The translations under genes and the position numbers were made by a program. From Myxococcales bacterium (lineage in GTDB: Bacteria; Myxococcota_A; Polyangia; Haliangiales; Haliangiaceae), in NCBI GenBank assembly GCA_947483555.1, contig CANKMW010000010.1, positions 62,001-126,000 of the forward strand: a stretch of 64,000 nucleotides of DNA, in the 5' to 3' direction. The first letter of the stretch is position 1, and every line of letters starts with the position of its first letter. The notes beneath the pieces were generated by a model that saw only the letters and a program-made list of their open reading frames with translations, had not been told where the DNA came from and did not search any database. Of the stretch, positions 23,637-34,991 are shown in pieces.

Positions 23637-26474
23637 CTACTCGGTGGTGGCCGCGGCGCGCAGCCGTTCGAAGACCTCATCGGCGCGCTCGCGCAGCTTG
23701 GCGGCCTCGCTGGGCTCGCCGCGCGCCTCGCGGAACTCGGCGAACGCGCGGTAGGCCCGCGCCAGCTCGAGCTCGTTGCGCATCGTGCCCAGGATGTCGA
23801 TCGCGCGCCGGAACTCGGAGTCCGCGCCCCCGGCGTCACCCTTGGCGACCGCGATCGCCGCCAGCGTGCGATGCGCGATCCCGATCTGCACCCGGGCCCC
23901 GACCGCCTCACCGAGCTGCAGCGAGACCTTGGCGTCGCGCTCGGCAGCCACCACGTCACCGCACGCCAGCTCGCATTCGGCGGCCCGGCGGTGGATCTCC
24001 GCCAGCGCCACCCGGTCACCGACGACGCTCGCCAGCTCGCGCGCCTGCGCCAGATCGCCGACCGCCTCGGCGGCCAGCCCGACCGCGGACTTGTGCTCGC
24101 CGAGCCGCGACAGCACCTCGGCCTGCGCCAGCTTGTCGCCGATCCCGCCGGCCAGCTCCTGGGCTTCGCTCAGCAGCTCGAGCGCCAACCCGTGGTTGCC
24201 GTCAGCCCCGTACACACCGGCCAGATCGCACAGCGACTGCACCACGCCGGTGAGGTCATTGATGTCGCGCCGCAGGTCGAGGGCCTCGCGGAACTGCGCC
24301 ATCGCCGCCTTGAAGTTACCGGAGTCGTGATGGACCCGCCCGATGTTGGCCAGCGACAGTGCGATCGAGCGCCGCTCGCCGAGCTGCCGGCGCAGGGTCA
24401 GCGCCTGACGATGGAAGTCGAGCGCCTGGCCGTACGCACCCCGCAACCAGTGGACGCGTCCGATGTCGTCCATCGTCGACGCGATGCCTCGATCGTCGTG
24501 CGCACGGCTGAACAGATCCTGCGCCCGGTTGAGGTGGCGCATCGCGGGATCGTACTGGCCGTGGCGACGCAGCACGCGCGCGATGCGGCTATGCGCGGCG
24601 CCCGCCTTGCCCTGGTTGTCGAAGCGCCAGGCCAGGTGGAGCATCTCGCCGAACCGCGCCAGCGCCAGGTCCGTCTCGCCGACCAGGTCGAGCACATCGC
24701 CGAGGTTGTGGAGCCCGTCCATCCGGGCCACCGAGTCGTCGGGGCCCAGCATGCCGAGGCCGCGTTCGTACATCCCGCGCGCGTCGTCGTGGGCGTAGCG
24801 GGCGCGGGCGCGGTCAGCGCCCAGCAGATAGCAATGGGCGGCGCGCTCGAGATCGCCGCCGCGCTCGTACAGCCCGGACAGGAACTCGAGCTGCTCCTCG
24901 CTCTTGTCGCTGATCCGGCCTTCGAGCCACTGCGCCGCCGCCAGGTGGTAGGCGGCCAGACGTCCGGCCGGGGTCGCCTTGACCACCAGATCGCGCTCGA
25001 GGTTGTGCTTGAAGACGATCTCGGTGTCGCCGACCACCGTCGAGTCGGTGGCGTCGAGGACCAGCAGGTAGTCGCGCTCGGCCAGCGAGCTGATCAGGTC
25101 GGTCAGCCGCCGCCGCACCCGCTCGCCGTCACCCCACTCCAGATCCAGCGGATCACCCGCGGCGTCGTGACGGGTGTCCTCGATCCGGGTCAGCGCCACG
25201 ACCGCCGACATCCAGAACACGTTGCCGAACACCGCCGCCCGTTCCAGCAGCTCGCGCTCGTCGGGCTCGAGGGTGGCGATGCGCGACTCGATCGCCTCCT
25301 CGATGGTGATCGGGAGCTCGACCGCGAGCGCCGCCTCGAGATCGAGCCGCCACAGGGTGCCGGAGGTGTCGATGGCGCCGCCGGACAGGTACAGGCGCAC
25401 CAGTTGCTCGAGGAACGCCGGGTTGCCGCCCGTCATCTCGAGCGCGCCTTGCACCAGGTCGTCGGGGATGCGGCCGCAGCGGGCCAGCAGGTTCTGGAAC
25501 ATCACCTCGGCGTCATCGGGCTCGAGGTTGCGGAGCTCGGTGCGCTCGTGATCGGTCGCGCCCTGCCCCCAGGTGGCCGAACGGACCAGCATCTCGGGGC
25601 GGGCCACCGCGATCACCACCACCGCCGAGCCGCCCAGCCCGGAGACCAGATCGGTGAGGATGGCGAGCGAGTCGTCGTCGGCCCACTGCAGATCGTCGAG
25701 CACCAGCACGAGTGGACTCTTCTGGGCATCGAGCTCGATGAGGCGGCGCAGGACGGTGCGCGCCAGATCGTCGCGATGACGTGGGTTGTCCGCCACCACG
25801 CGCAGGAACGGCGACGGCGGAAAATCGATGTCCAGGTAGCCGCCCAGGCAATGCAGCACCTCGGTGATGTCGGCGCCGCCGAAGATCGTCGAGACCTCGG
25901 CGGCGACGCGAGCCGCCGCCTCCGCCGGCGCGACCGCAGTGCTCGAGATCCCGAATCGATCCCGCAGCAGGGTCGAGATCGCGCCCAACCGTTCCCCGAC
26001 CCGGGCCCGGGCATGGAACACCCGCACCGGCGGCTGAAAGCCAGCCACCAGCTCGGCCACCAGCCGCGTCTTGCCGACCCCGCGATTGCCGACGATGGTG
26101 ATCAGCTGCGGCGCCTGGAAGTCACAGGCGCGACCGACGATGTCGCGCAGCACGCCGAGCACCTCCGCCCGTCCGACCAGGACGCTGCGGACCGCGCCGG
26201 TACCACCGCCGGGGTCGGTTGCGTCACGCGCCGCGCGGGGCACGCGCTCGGTACTGCGCGGTGGCAGCGGTGGCGGCAGCGGTGGCGGCAACGGTGGCGG
26301 CAGCGGTGGCGGCGCCGCGCCAGCCTGAGCCTCCGGCCGGCCGGTGGGCTTGGGCGACGAATCGTCACGATCGCCCGGTCCGCCAGACTGGATGCCCACC
26401 GCCCCCGACGTTACTCGCCCGAGAGGCGGTGAGTCAATTCGAGGGGCCGCCCCACGCCCACACCCGGCCGGCAT
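23637..26474 (-). CDS. STAND/AAA-type ATPase with C-terminal TPR array
   Basis: About 945 residues from ATG at 26474; a GTG at 26399 is an equally possible start. A Pro-rich N-terminal segment is followed by VGRAEVLGVLRDIVGRA, Walker A GNRGVGKTR at about 129-137, Walker B LVLVLDDLQWADDDS, and a winged-helix-like region (ITIEEAIESRIATLEPDERELLERAAVFG), as in MalT-like or guanylate-cyclase-associated AAA ATPases. The last ~400 residues are TPRs (ALSLANIGRVHHDSGNFKAAMAQFREAL). There is no DNA-binding or kinase domain. Such proteins are signal-responsive switches; the signal and output are unknown. Divergent from the lipoprotein at 26521. Confidence 0.82.
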   Translation of the reverse strand: MPAGCGRGAAPRIDSPPLGRVTSGAVGIQSGGPGDRDDSSPKPTGRPEAQAGAAPPPLPPPLPPPLPPPLPPRSTERVPRAARDATDPGGGTGAVRSVLVGRAEVLGVLRDIVGRACDFQAPQLITIVGNRGVGKTRLVAELVAGFQPPVRVFHARARVGERLGAISTLLRDRFGISSTAVAPAEAAARVAAEVSTIFGGADITEVLHCLGGYLDIDFPPSPFLRVVADNPRHRDDLARTVLRRLIELDAQKSPLVLVLDDLQWADDDSLAILTDLVSGLGGSAVVVIAVARPEMLVRSATWGQGATDHERTELRNLEPDDAEVMFQNLLARCGRIPDDLVQGALEMTGGNPAFLEQLVRLYLSGGAIDTSGTLWRLDLEAALAVELPITIEEAIESRIATLEPDERELLERAAVFGNVFWMSAVVALTRIEDTRHDAAGDPLDLEWGDGERVRRRLTDLISSLAERDYLLVLDATDSTVVGDTEIVFKHNLERDLVVKATPAGRLAAYHLAAAQWLEGRISDKSEEQLEFLSGLYERGGDLERAAHCYLLGADRARARYAHDDARGMYERGLGMLGPDDSVARMDGLHNLGDVLDLVGETDLALARFGEMLHLAWRFDNQGKAGAAHSRIARVLRRHGQYDPAMRHLNRAQDLFSRAHDDRGIASTMDDIGRVHWLRGAYGQALDFHRQALTLRRQLGERRSIALSLANIGRVHHDSGNFKAAMAQFREALDLRRDINDLTGVVQSLCDLAGVYGADGNHGLALELLSEAQELAGGIGDKLAQAEVLSRLGEHKSAVGLAAEAVGDLAQARELASVVGDRVALAEIHRRAAECELACGDVVAAERDAKVSLQLGEAVGARVQIGIAHRTLAAIAVAKGDAGGADSEFRRAIDILGTMRNELELARAYRAFAEFREARGEPSEAAKLRERADEVFERLRAAATTE

Positions 26475-26520
26475 GCCTTGATCCGCGTCTCCGGTGAGCG
26501 TTACCCTCAACGCAACCTTG

Positions 26521-27006
26521 ATGTTGCGCTCCAGCGCCGTCGGAGGCCGTGCGTGCGGCCGGTCCCGCATCGTGTCCGCCCTGATCGTCATGGCGTTCGG
26601 CGGGCTGGTCGCCGTGGCGCTGGCCGGCTGTCCGACCGTCGATCTGGGCGACCTGCCCCCGGATCCGAACGTGTGTCGCCCCGATCGCACGTACTACGAG
26701 ACCCAGATCTGGCCCAACTACCTGGCGCCCGCGGCTCCGACCCAGTCGTGCGTCGGCCAGGCCGCCTGCCACGCCGCCAGCAACGGTCGCTCGGCGCTGC
26801 GCCTCGACACCTCGAACCCGCCCGATCACGCGCGCAACTACGGCGCGGTGACCCGCTTCCTCAACTGCAACACCCCCGAGGCGAGCTCCTTGCTCACCAA
26901 GCCGCTCTCGACCGAGGACCCGCACGGCGGCGGCGACATCTTCCTGCCCGGTGACGCGCTCGACGATCAAGCGATGCTCCTCTTCGCCGACTGGTTCTTG
27001 CAGTGA
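26521..27006 (+). CDS. Lipoprotein with a degenerate cytochrome-c-like heme region
   Basis: 161 residues from the ATG of MLRSSAVGGRAC, with lipobox VALAGC. The mature part contains YYETQIWPNYLAPAAP and SCVGQAACHAASNGRSALRLD, then DDQAMLLFADWFLQ. The layout (an entry helix, C..CH, SALRL, a final W) resembles the planctomycete-type/unclassified cytochrome c domains of envelope proteins, but the spacing C-x5-CH does not match CxxCH, so heme attachment is doubtful. First gene of a run with 27003, 27806 and 28048; overlaps the next start by GTGA. Confidence 0.65.
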   Translation: MLRSSAVGGRACGRSRIVSALIVMAFGGLVAVALAGCPTVDLGDLPPDPNVCRPDRTYYETQIWPNYLAPAAPTQSCVGQAACHAASNGRSALRLDTSNPPDHARNYGAVTRFLNCNTPEASSLLTKPLSTEDPHGGGDIFLPGDALDDQAMLLFADWFLQ

Positions 27007-27794
27007 GGCGGCCGCGGTCGCTGCCTCGCCTGGCGCTCGCGCTGGTGTTCGCGATCTCGCTGCTGGGCGCGCTGGCGGGGCCGGCCGCGGCCGAGGCCTA
27101 CGTGCGGGTCATCGCCCAGGCGGCGCCGGTCCACTCCGGCCCGGCCGGGACCTATCGCACGATCTACGACGCCCACCGCGACGAGGTGTTCGAGGTCGTC
27201 GAACGCGGTACGCGCGGCTACTGGTTTCGCGTCGTCCTCGAAGATGCGACCACGGGCTGGATCTTCGGCGAGCTGGTGTTTCCGTTCGAGGTCGGACCTG
27301 AACAGCGGCCGGGGCTGTTGCGGCGCATGGGCCGTTCGATCAAGCGGGCGATCCTCGGCCCCTCGCCGCAGCCCTACGCCGACGTCGAGATCTCGTTCTC
27401 GGCCGGCATGCTCGATCGCGAGGGGCTGTTCCTGCTCCGGCCGGCGGTATTGATCGACTCGCGGTGGGCGATCGAGGCCTTCGGTGGGCTGTCGCCTCGC
27501 GGCCAGAAGGACGTCTTTCTCGGCGGGGTCGGCTGGACGCTGCGCCTGGTTCCCGGCGCCGCGATCGGACCGTACGTCGCCGCCGGGCTGGGCGCCGCGC
27601 ACATCCGACCCAAGGCCGACAACTTCATCGATCCGGAGGAGACCCTGATGGGGCTGGCGGCCGGCGGTGGCTTCGAGATGACGCTCAAGAAACAGATCAC
27701 GATCCGCACCGACTACCGGCGCTGGATCCTGTTCGACGAGAACGCGGCCAACGGCGGCAACGAGATCACCGGCGGCCTCGCCATCTTCTTCTAG
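27003..27794 (+). CDS. SH3-like domain fused to an outer-membrane beta-barrel
   Basis: 263 residues from a GTG. Signal peptide to about residue 31 (ALAGPAAAEA). Residues 32-90 match a bacterial SH3 domain (VRVIAQAAPVHSGPAGTYRTIYDAHRDEVFEVVERGTRGYWFRV, WIFGELV). From about 115 on, alternating strands (ADVEISFSAGMLDREGLF, WAIEAFGGLSPRG, GPYVAAGLGAAHI) ending in phenylalanine (GGLAIFF) indicate a small eight-stranded barrel of the OmpA/OmpW size class. The SH3 part could hold the protein to peptidoglycan or a partner. Good RBS (GAGGAG) follows for the next gene. Confidence 0.75.
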   Translation: MRRPRSLPRLALALVFAISLLGALAGPAAAEAYVRVIAQAAPVHSGPAGTYRTIYDAHRDEVFEVVERGTRGYWFRVVLEDATTGWIFGELVFPFEVGPEQRPGLLRRMGRSIKRAILGPSPQPYADVEISFSAGMLDREGLFLLRPAVLIDSRWAIEAFGGLSPRGQKDVFLGGVGWTLRLVPGAAIGPYVAAGLGAAHIRPKADNFIDPEETLMGLAAGGGFEMTLKKQITIRTDYRRWILFDENAANGGNEITGGLAIFF

Positions 27795-27805
27795 AGGAGC
27801 CCCCC

Positions 27806-28048
27806 ATGCAGCTCACCAAGCTCTCCCGTGGCCTCCTCGCTCTGAGCGTCACGCTGGCCGTCGCCCTGGCCGCGGCCGGTTGTGGCCGCTTCACGGTGCG
27901 CGCCAACGAGAAGGAACACCTCGCCGATCCGGTGATGACGTTCGACGAGGATGGCCAGGAGGCGGCCGCCGACGACCACATCCTCGGCAACCGCGAGGGC
28001 GCGGTCGGCGGACGCGGCGCCGGCGGCGGAGGCTGCGGGTGTAACTGA
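27806..28048 (+). CDS. DUF4266 small lipoprotein
   Basis: 80 residues, preceded by GAGGAG at 27794-27799. Lipobox AAAGC, then HLADPVMTFDEDGQEAAADDHILGNREGAVGGRG and a terminal GGGCGCN. The LADP.M and REG..GG...GCGCN pattern is the DUF4266 signature. DUF4266 proteins usually sit directly beside DUF3570 outer-membrane proteins, as here (TGATG overlap), and often near ApbE flavin transferases or thioredoxin-like proteins. The Cys-x-Cys tail suggests a redox or metal role; this is inference. Confidence 0.85.
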   Translation: MQLTKLSRGLLALSVTLAVALAAAGCGRFTVRANEKEHLADPVMTFDEDGQEAAADDHILGNREGAVGGRGAGGGGCGCN

Positions 28049-29352
28049 TGCGCGCGGCCCTCGCTCCCACCGCCCTCGCCACCGCCGTCGCGGCCACGCT
28101 GACCGCCGTCGGCCCCGCGCCGGCCGCGGCCGACGACAAGATCGATCTGACCACGACGTGGTACCAGGAGAACCGCCAGGGTGGCCTCGGCGGCCTCACG
28201 GTCATCCACCCCCAGCTCGATCTCGGTGTCGACGTCGGCGAGCACGTCACCCTCGACCTCGGCTACTCCGCCGACGCCGTCACCGGCGCCACGGCGACGG
28301 TCTACGCGGTCGATGCGGTGTCGTCGGCGACCACGTTCAGCGACCTCCGTCACGAGGGCAAGCTCGGCCTCGGCTTCGTCGGCAAACAGTCGACGCTCGG
28401 CATCAGCGGCTCGGTCGGCGTCGAACGCGACTACCTGTCGATCGCCGTCGGGGGCAGCGGCGCCGTCGACCTGCCGGGCAAGAACACCAACCTGTCGCTG
28501 GCGTTCATCCACAGCTTCGACGAGGTCTGCGACAAGGCCAACGCCGAGCTGACGCTGCTCGAGCGCCGCGCGCTCGACGGCGACGACCCATGCAAGAAGA
28601 CGAGCGGCATCTTCGGCGACGACAGCTACATCATGGACAACCCGGTGCTGGGCGTGGCCACCACCTGGCGCGACCTCAGCATCGACACCCTGCAGGCGAC
28701 GGCGACCCAGAACCTGTCGCCGACCATGGTCATGCAGGTCAGCCTGTACGGCCAGATCCTCGAGGGCATCCAGTCCAATCCGTATCGCCGCGTGCGCATC
28801 GGGCCCAACGAGCCGCAAGAGCACGTGCCCGACACCCGGGCGCGCTGGGCGCTGTCGGCGCGGCTCAACCGCTTCCTGCCCAAGCTGCGCTCGGCGGTCC
28901 ACGTCCAGGCCCGCGGCTACAACGATAGCTGGGGCATCAGCGCGGGCACCGTCGAGCTCGGCTACTCCCAGTACCTGGGCGACTCGCTGCTGCTGCGCGT
29001 CCGCGCCCGCGCCCACCAGCAGACCCCGGCCACGTTCTTCAAGGACGCGTTCTTCTACGAGACCGAGTCGACCGCCGGCGAGTACTTCACCGGCGACCGC
29101 GAGCTGGCCCCGGTCCGCAACGCGCTGGTCGGTGCCAAGCTCACCGTGCTGTCGGTCGCCGAGGACGACAAGAAGGTGTGGGGCGTGTTCGACAAGCTGC
29201 AGCTCAACCTCAAGGCCGAGGCCTTGCTCCTCGACGAGGTCGCCGCCGACGACCCCGAGGCCAACACCGGCGGCCGCGACACCCAGTTCCTGTCCAGCGG
29301 CCAGCTGCTGGACGCGTTCACGCTCCAGCTCGGGCTGTTGCTGGATTACTGA
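28048..29352 (+). CDS. DUF3570 outer-membrane protein
   Basis: 434 residues. Signal peptide to about 28 (APAAADD). The mature protein is a series of beta hairpins (LTVIHPQLDLGVDVGEHVTLDLGYSADAVTGAT, LGVATTWRDLSIDTLQAT, LTLQLGLLLDY at the end) with the conserved VTGAT segment of DUF3570 and aromatic barrel girdles. Two cysteines (SFDEVCDK and DDPCKK) may be linked. A transport or electron-conduit function has been suggested for DUF3570/DUF4266 pairs only by association; no heme motif is present. Confidence 0.83.
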   Translation: MRAALAPTALATAVAATLTAVGPAPAAADDKIDLTTTWYQENRQGGLGGLTVIHPQLDLGVDVGEHVTLDLGYSADAVTGATATVYAVDAVSSATTFSDLRHEGKLGLGFVGKQSTLGISGSVGVERDYLSIAVGGSGAVDLPGKNTNLSLAFIHSFDEVCDKANAELTLLERRALDGDDPCKKTSGIFGDDSYIMDNPVLGVATTWRDLSIDTLQATATQNLSPTMVMQVSLYGQILEGIQSNPYRRVRIGPNEPQEHVPDTRARWALSARLNRFLPKLRSAVHVQARGYNDSWGISAGTVELGYSQYLGDSLLLRVRARAHQQTPATFFKDAFFYETESTAGEYFTGDRELAPVRNALVGAKLTVLSVAEDDKKVWGVFDKLQLNLKAEALLLDEVAADDPEANTGGRDTQFLSSGQLLDAFTLQLGLLLDY

Positions 29353-29361
29353 GGCCGCGGT

Positions 29362-29400
29362 AAGTTCACTGAACTTGACATCAAGTTTCGTCGACTTACC
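29362..29400 (+). promoter_or_regulatory. Probable promoter/operator of the vapBC module
   Basis: A perfect inverted repeat AAGTTCA-C-TGAACTT at 29362-29376, overlapped by a -35-like TTGACA (29375-29380), plus outer GGTAAG/CTTACC half-sites near 29358 and 29395. AbrB-type antitoxins repress their own promoters through such sites. No convincing -10 box was found, so the start of transcription is uncertain. Confidence 0.6.
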
Positions 29401-29655
29401 ATGGGAGTCATGTTCACGATCACGATGAGTACCCGCGGACAGTTCGTGCTGCCGAAGGAGGTGCGCGAGCGGCTCAAGCTCCTGCCGGGCTGCAAGGTCG
29501 AGGGATCGATCGACGCGCAGGGCCGGTTGGTGCTCGTGCCCGCCCTCCACGAGCCCGCCGAGCTGTTCCGCGACCGGCCGCCGATCAAACGCACGGTATC
29601 CATCCCGGAGATGGACCGGGCAATCGGCCGAGCGGTGCGTCATGGTCGCGTTTGA
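29401..29655 (+). CDS. vapB: AbrB/SpoVT-type antitoxin (VapB family)
   Basis: 84 residues, the first Met being followed by MFTITMSTRGQFVLPKEVRERLKLLPG, the swapped-hairpin DNA-binding domain of AbrB/MazE/SpoVT proteins (here FTITMSTRGQFVLPKEVRE for the typical ..vt.kGqvtiPkeiR). The C-terminal part (PIKRTVSIPEMDRAIGRAVRHG) would wrap the toxin. The next start overlaps by 14 nt. It would neutralise the PIN toxin and repress the operon through the palindrome upstream. Confidence 0.9.
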   Translation: MGVMFTITMSTRGQFVLPKEVRERLKLLPGCKVEGSIDAQGRLVLVPALHEPAELFRDRPPIKRTVSIPEMDRAIGRAVRHGRV

Positions 29656-30031
29656 TACCAACGTCCTGGTGCGCGTGCTCGTCGGCGACGATCCGGCGCA
29701 GACCAAGAAGGCCGAACGAGCCCTCGTCGAACACGCCCGCGGCGAAGGTGTCTTCGTATCGCTCGTCGTGCTCGCGGAGATCGCATGGGTGCTGAGTGCC
29801 GCCTACGAGTGGGACCGGACGACGATCCATGATCGTCTGTCCCGCCTGGTGCGGACGCGAGGGATCTCCTTCGAGGATCTGGAGCTCGTCGAGTCGGCGC
29901 TCCGAGGCTACCGCGTCGGCAAGGCGGACCTCGCCGACTACCTCGTCGTCGGCAAGGCGCGGAGCGTCGGCGCCGAGTTGCTGACCTTCGACCGGCGACT
30001 CGCACGCGAGGATGGCGTCACGCTGCTGTGA
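29642..30031 (+). CDS. vapC: PIN-domain toxin (VapC family ribonuclease)
   Basis: 129 residues. PIN acidic residues: FDTNVLVRVLVGD near the N-terminus (first Asp), LVVLAEIAWVL (Glu), and KADLADYLVVGKARSVGAELLTFDRRLAR, giving the second and third Asp. This Mg-dependent site cleaves RNA in VapC toxins, often tRNA. Length and motifs look intact, so the module is probably functional. Overlaps vapB. Confidence 0.92.
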   Translation: MVAFDTNVLVRVLVGDDPAQTKKAERALVEHARGEGVFVSLVVLAEIAWVLSAAYEWDRTTIHDRLSRLVRTRGISFEDLELVESALRGYRVGKADLADYLVVGKARSVGAELLTFDRRLAREDGVTLL

Positions 30032-30098
30032 TGGCCCCGCGGTCATCCCCGGAGCGCGTCGAGCACGCCGGAGGCCGGATGCGAGGCGAAGGTCGCGA

Positions 30099-32024
30099 CT
30101 AACGGGCCTTCCCGACGAGGGCGTGGACCGCTGCGAGGCGTAGTTTCCACGTCGTCGTTGTCTGCTCCATGTTCCGCTTGGTCTGCGCCAGGTCTGAGCG
30201 CTTGGCCGTCATCGTCTGCTGCGTGGCGATCGTGGAGGCACCGCAGCCATTCGCCGAGTCCGAATCGCACGCCGGCACCACGATCATCGTCGCGACCTTC
30301 GAAGCGGAGTCGACCAGGAGCTCGATCGCGGGGACGGCTTGGACGGCGGCGGCGATCTTGTTCGCGTCACCCTCCGACGCACCCGACTTCGTCGCGGCGT
30401 TTTGCATCTGCGACGCGAGCTCCTGGAACGCGACCGTGCGCTCACGCATCGCGATGTTGTACTCCCGGTGCGCTGCCTTGACGTCGCGCGCGGCGTTCTC
30501 GACAGCGCCCTTCGCGTTCTGGATTGCGTTGAACGCCTTCGTCTTCTTGATCGACGTCATCTTGCCCGAGATGAACGCGAGCTGGCCTTGGATCTTCGCG
30601 ATCTCGCCATCCCACAGCAACGTGTTGATGATCTTCATCGCGCCGGTCGTGCCCTTGAGGATGCCGGCCTCTGGCTTCTCGGCGCCGACGGTCTCGCTCG
30701 CCGCGCCGATGCAGTCGTTGATGAGCGTGGCGGCCTTCGCCATCGCTGCCATCTCGCGTTCGAGCTGCTCCTTCTCGCTGTCCTCGGAGATCGCGTCGCG
30801 ATCGAGCATCGCGTTCTGCAGGTCGCGACCGCGGGAAGCGAGATTGTTCTGCTGGCTGATGGCGGTCTCGGACTTCGTCACCGCGAGCTCGGTCTTGCTC
30901 TCGATGTCCTTCTTCGCCTTGTCGAGCTTCACGCTCTCGTCGCGTGTGAGCTTGGAGTCGGGATTCTGACTGCCGCCGAGTGAATTGTCGGGATTGAACG
31001 CTTGGCCGATCGTATTCTGCGTGCCCGGCAGCTTGGTTCGCGCGACGTTGGCTTCGAGGTTCCCGGTCCCAGCCACGGCAACATCGACGAGCCCGAGCTT
31101 CTGCGCGCTGGTGGCCGCGTTCTGATGTGCGCTCATCTCGGTCGAGACGCCGTTGTAGAGCGCTTGCATCGACGTCCAGTCGCTCGTGAACTTCTTCTTG
31201 CCGGCGTCGACCAACATGGTCGCGCCTTGGCCCGCCACGCCAGGAGGAAACTGCAGCGGCAGGAAGGCGGGTTGCCCCTGCCACGGGCCGGTGATCTCGA
31301 CACCCTCGACCTCGCGCGACCAGTTGCAGGGCGCCGGCATCAACGAGCGTGCGTCCTTGATCGGATCGGCCGGGTCAGCAAACCCTCCGAACCCCGTCAT
31401 CGTGGGTGATCGCGACAGGAGCGGGTTGCCGGCACCTACCTTGAACGGCTGACCGGTCACCATCGCATCGGCGGCGCGGTCCGCTTCGAGCTCGTGCGCA
31501 TCGCCAGGGTCACTGATCTCGAGCTTGTGCTGACGCGCGGGCGCGCGCCCGCCCGACTGCTGCACGGTGTGGGCGACCTCATGCGCGAGCAGGTGCACGC
31601 CGAACGGATCGTCGGGCTGGTACTTGCCGGGGGCGAAGTGGATGTCGTTGCCGGTGGCGTAGGCCTGGGCGCCGACCGCGTCCGCAGCGCTGGCGCTGTC
31701 CGCGCCGGTGTGGACCCGGACCGACGACAGGTCCGCGCCGAGCGAGCCCTCGAAGCGCTCCCGGATCGCGCCGGGGAGCGGAGCCCCGGTCGACCCGGCC
31801 GCCTGCGTGACCGCGGCCTCGGCCCCCGCCGCGCCGCCGCCGTCGCTGGCGGCGCGCCGCTGCAGCACGGTGGCGACCCGGTCGGCGATGCGATCGATCG
31901 ACGGCCCCATGCCCTGGGTGCGGGTGCGCTTGCCGGGCGCCTCGGCGACCGAGGCCGCGCCGTCGAACGCGTTGTCGTTGGTCGCGACCTGCCCCGCCGA
32001 GAGTGGATCGAGCTCGAATGCCAT
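30099..32024 (-). CDS. DUF4157 (eCIS core domain) protein with a long helical C-terminus
   Basis: 641 residues. Residues about 85-160 are the DUF4157 domain: LPGAIRERFEGSLGADLSSVRVHTG, DSASAADAVGAQAYATGNDIHFAPGKY, FGVHLLAHEVAHTVQQ with a zincin-like HExxH (HEVAH). Residues 175-200 (DAHELEADRAADAMV) carry the conserved E..AD. The last 400 residues are Lys/Ala/Gln-rich helices without a known fold. DUF4157 proteins accompany extracellular contractile injection systems as toxins or cargo, but no sheath, tube or baseplate gene is in the window. Codon use is less GC-rich in the C-terminal part than in the neighbours. Confidence 0.85.
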   Translation of the reverse strand: MAFELDPLSAGQVATNDNAFDGAASVAEAPGKRTRTQGMGPSIDRIADRVATVLQRRAASDGGGAAGAEAAVTQAAGSTGAPLPGAIRERFEGSLGADLSSVRVHTGADSASAADAVGAQAYATGNDIHFAPGKYQPDDPFGVHLLAHEVAHTVQQSGGRAPARQHKLEISDPGDAHELEADRAADAMVTGQPFKVGAGNPLLSRSPTMTGFGGFADPADPIKDARSLMPAPCNWSREVEGVEITGPWQGQPAFLPLQFPPGVAGQGATMLVDAGKKKFTSDWTSMQALYNGVSTEMSAHQNAATSAQKLGLVDVAVAGTGNLEANVARTKLPGTQNTIGQAFNPDNSLGGSQNPDSKLTRDESVKLDKAKKDIESKTELAVTKSETAISQQNNLASRGRDLQNAMLDRDAISEDSEKEQLEREMAAMAKAATLINDCIGAASETVGAEKPEAGILKGTTGAMKIINTLLWDGEIAKIQGQLAFISGKMTSIKKTKAFNAIQNAKGAVENAARDVKAAHREYNIAMRERTVAFQELASQMQNAATKSGASEGDANKIAAAVQAVPAIELLVDSASKVATMIVVPACDSDSANGCGASTIATQQTMTAKRSDLAQTKRNMEQTTTTWKLRLAAVHALVGKAR

Positions 32025-32106
32025 GCCCGCTACCAGAGCAGCCGGCGTGCCAGCCGCGTGCGCGGCGCGTCAACCGAAGTGCTGCGCGCGGTTACCGACC
32101 GCCGAG

Positions 32107-32150
32107 CGGACGCGCGACACCCACGCGCGTCCGCGAGACACCTGTCTCGC
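32107..32150 (-). terminator. Two adjacent strong hairpins after the FHA activator gene
   Basis: CGGACGCGCG (32107-32116) pairs with CGCGCGTCCG (32124-32133) over a 7-nt loop; immediately next, CGAGACA-CC-TGTCTCG (32134-32149) is a second stem that can extend on both sides. They lie in the 145-nt gap between the regulator stop and the DUF4157 start. No U-run; termination is inferred. Confidence 0.5.
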
Positions 32151-32169
32151 GACCCGACCACGACCGGCG

Positions 32170-34925
<2,756 letters not shown>

Positions 34926-34991
34926 CGCGAGGATGGTACCACGCGCTGCACGCGTTGACCCCGCGGCCGGCCCCGCGGTACCGTCGGCCCA

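Noticed and set aside
26472..26520. Earlier GTG start at 26494 for the lipoprotein
   Set aside because: The ATG at 26521 places the signal peptide more normally; the extra nine residues add nothing recognisable.
30099..32024. DUF4157 protein as part of a complete eCIS locus
   Set aside because: No sheath, tube, spike, baseplate or AAA+ eCIS genes occur in the window.
34934..34950. Sigma-54-like TGGTACC...CTGCA upstream of the envelope operon
   Set aside because: The GG to GC distance is 11 instead of 10 and the -12 box lacks TTGC; not called as a promoter.
34955..34983. Possible TTGACC -35 box with 17-nt spacer before the operon
   Set aside because: The would-be -10 box GTACCG does not fit.
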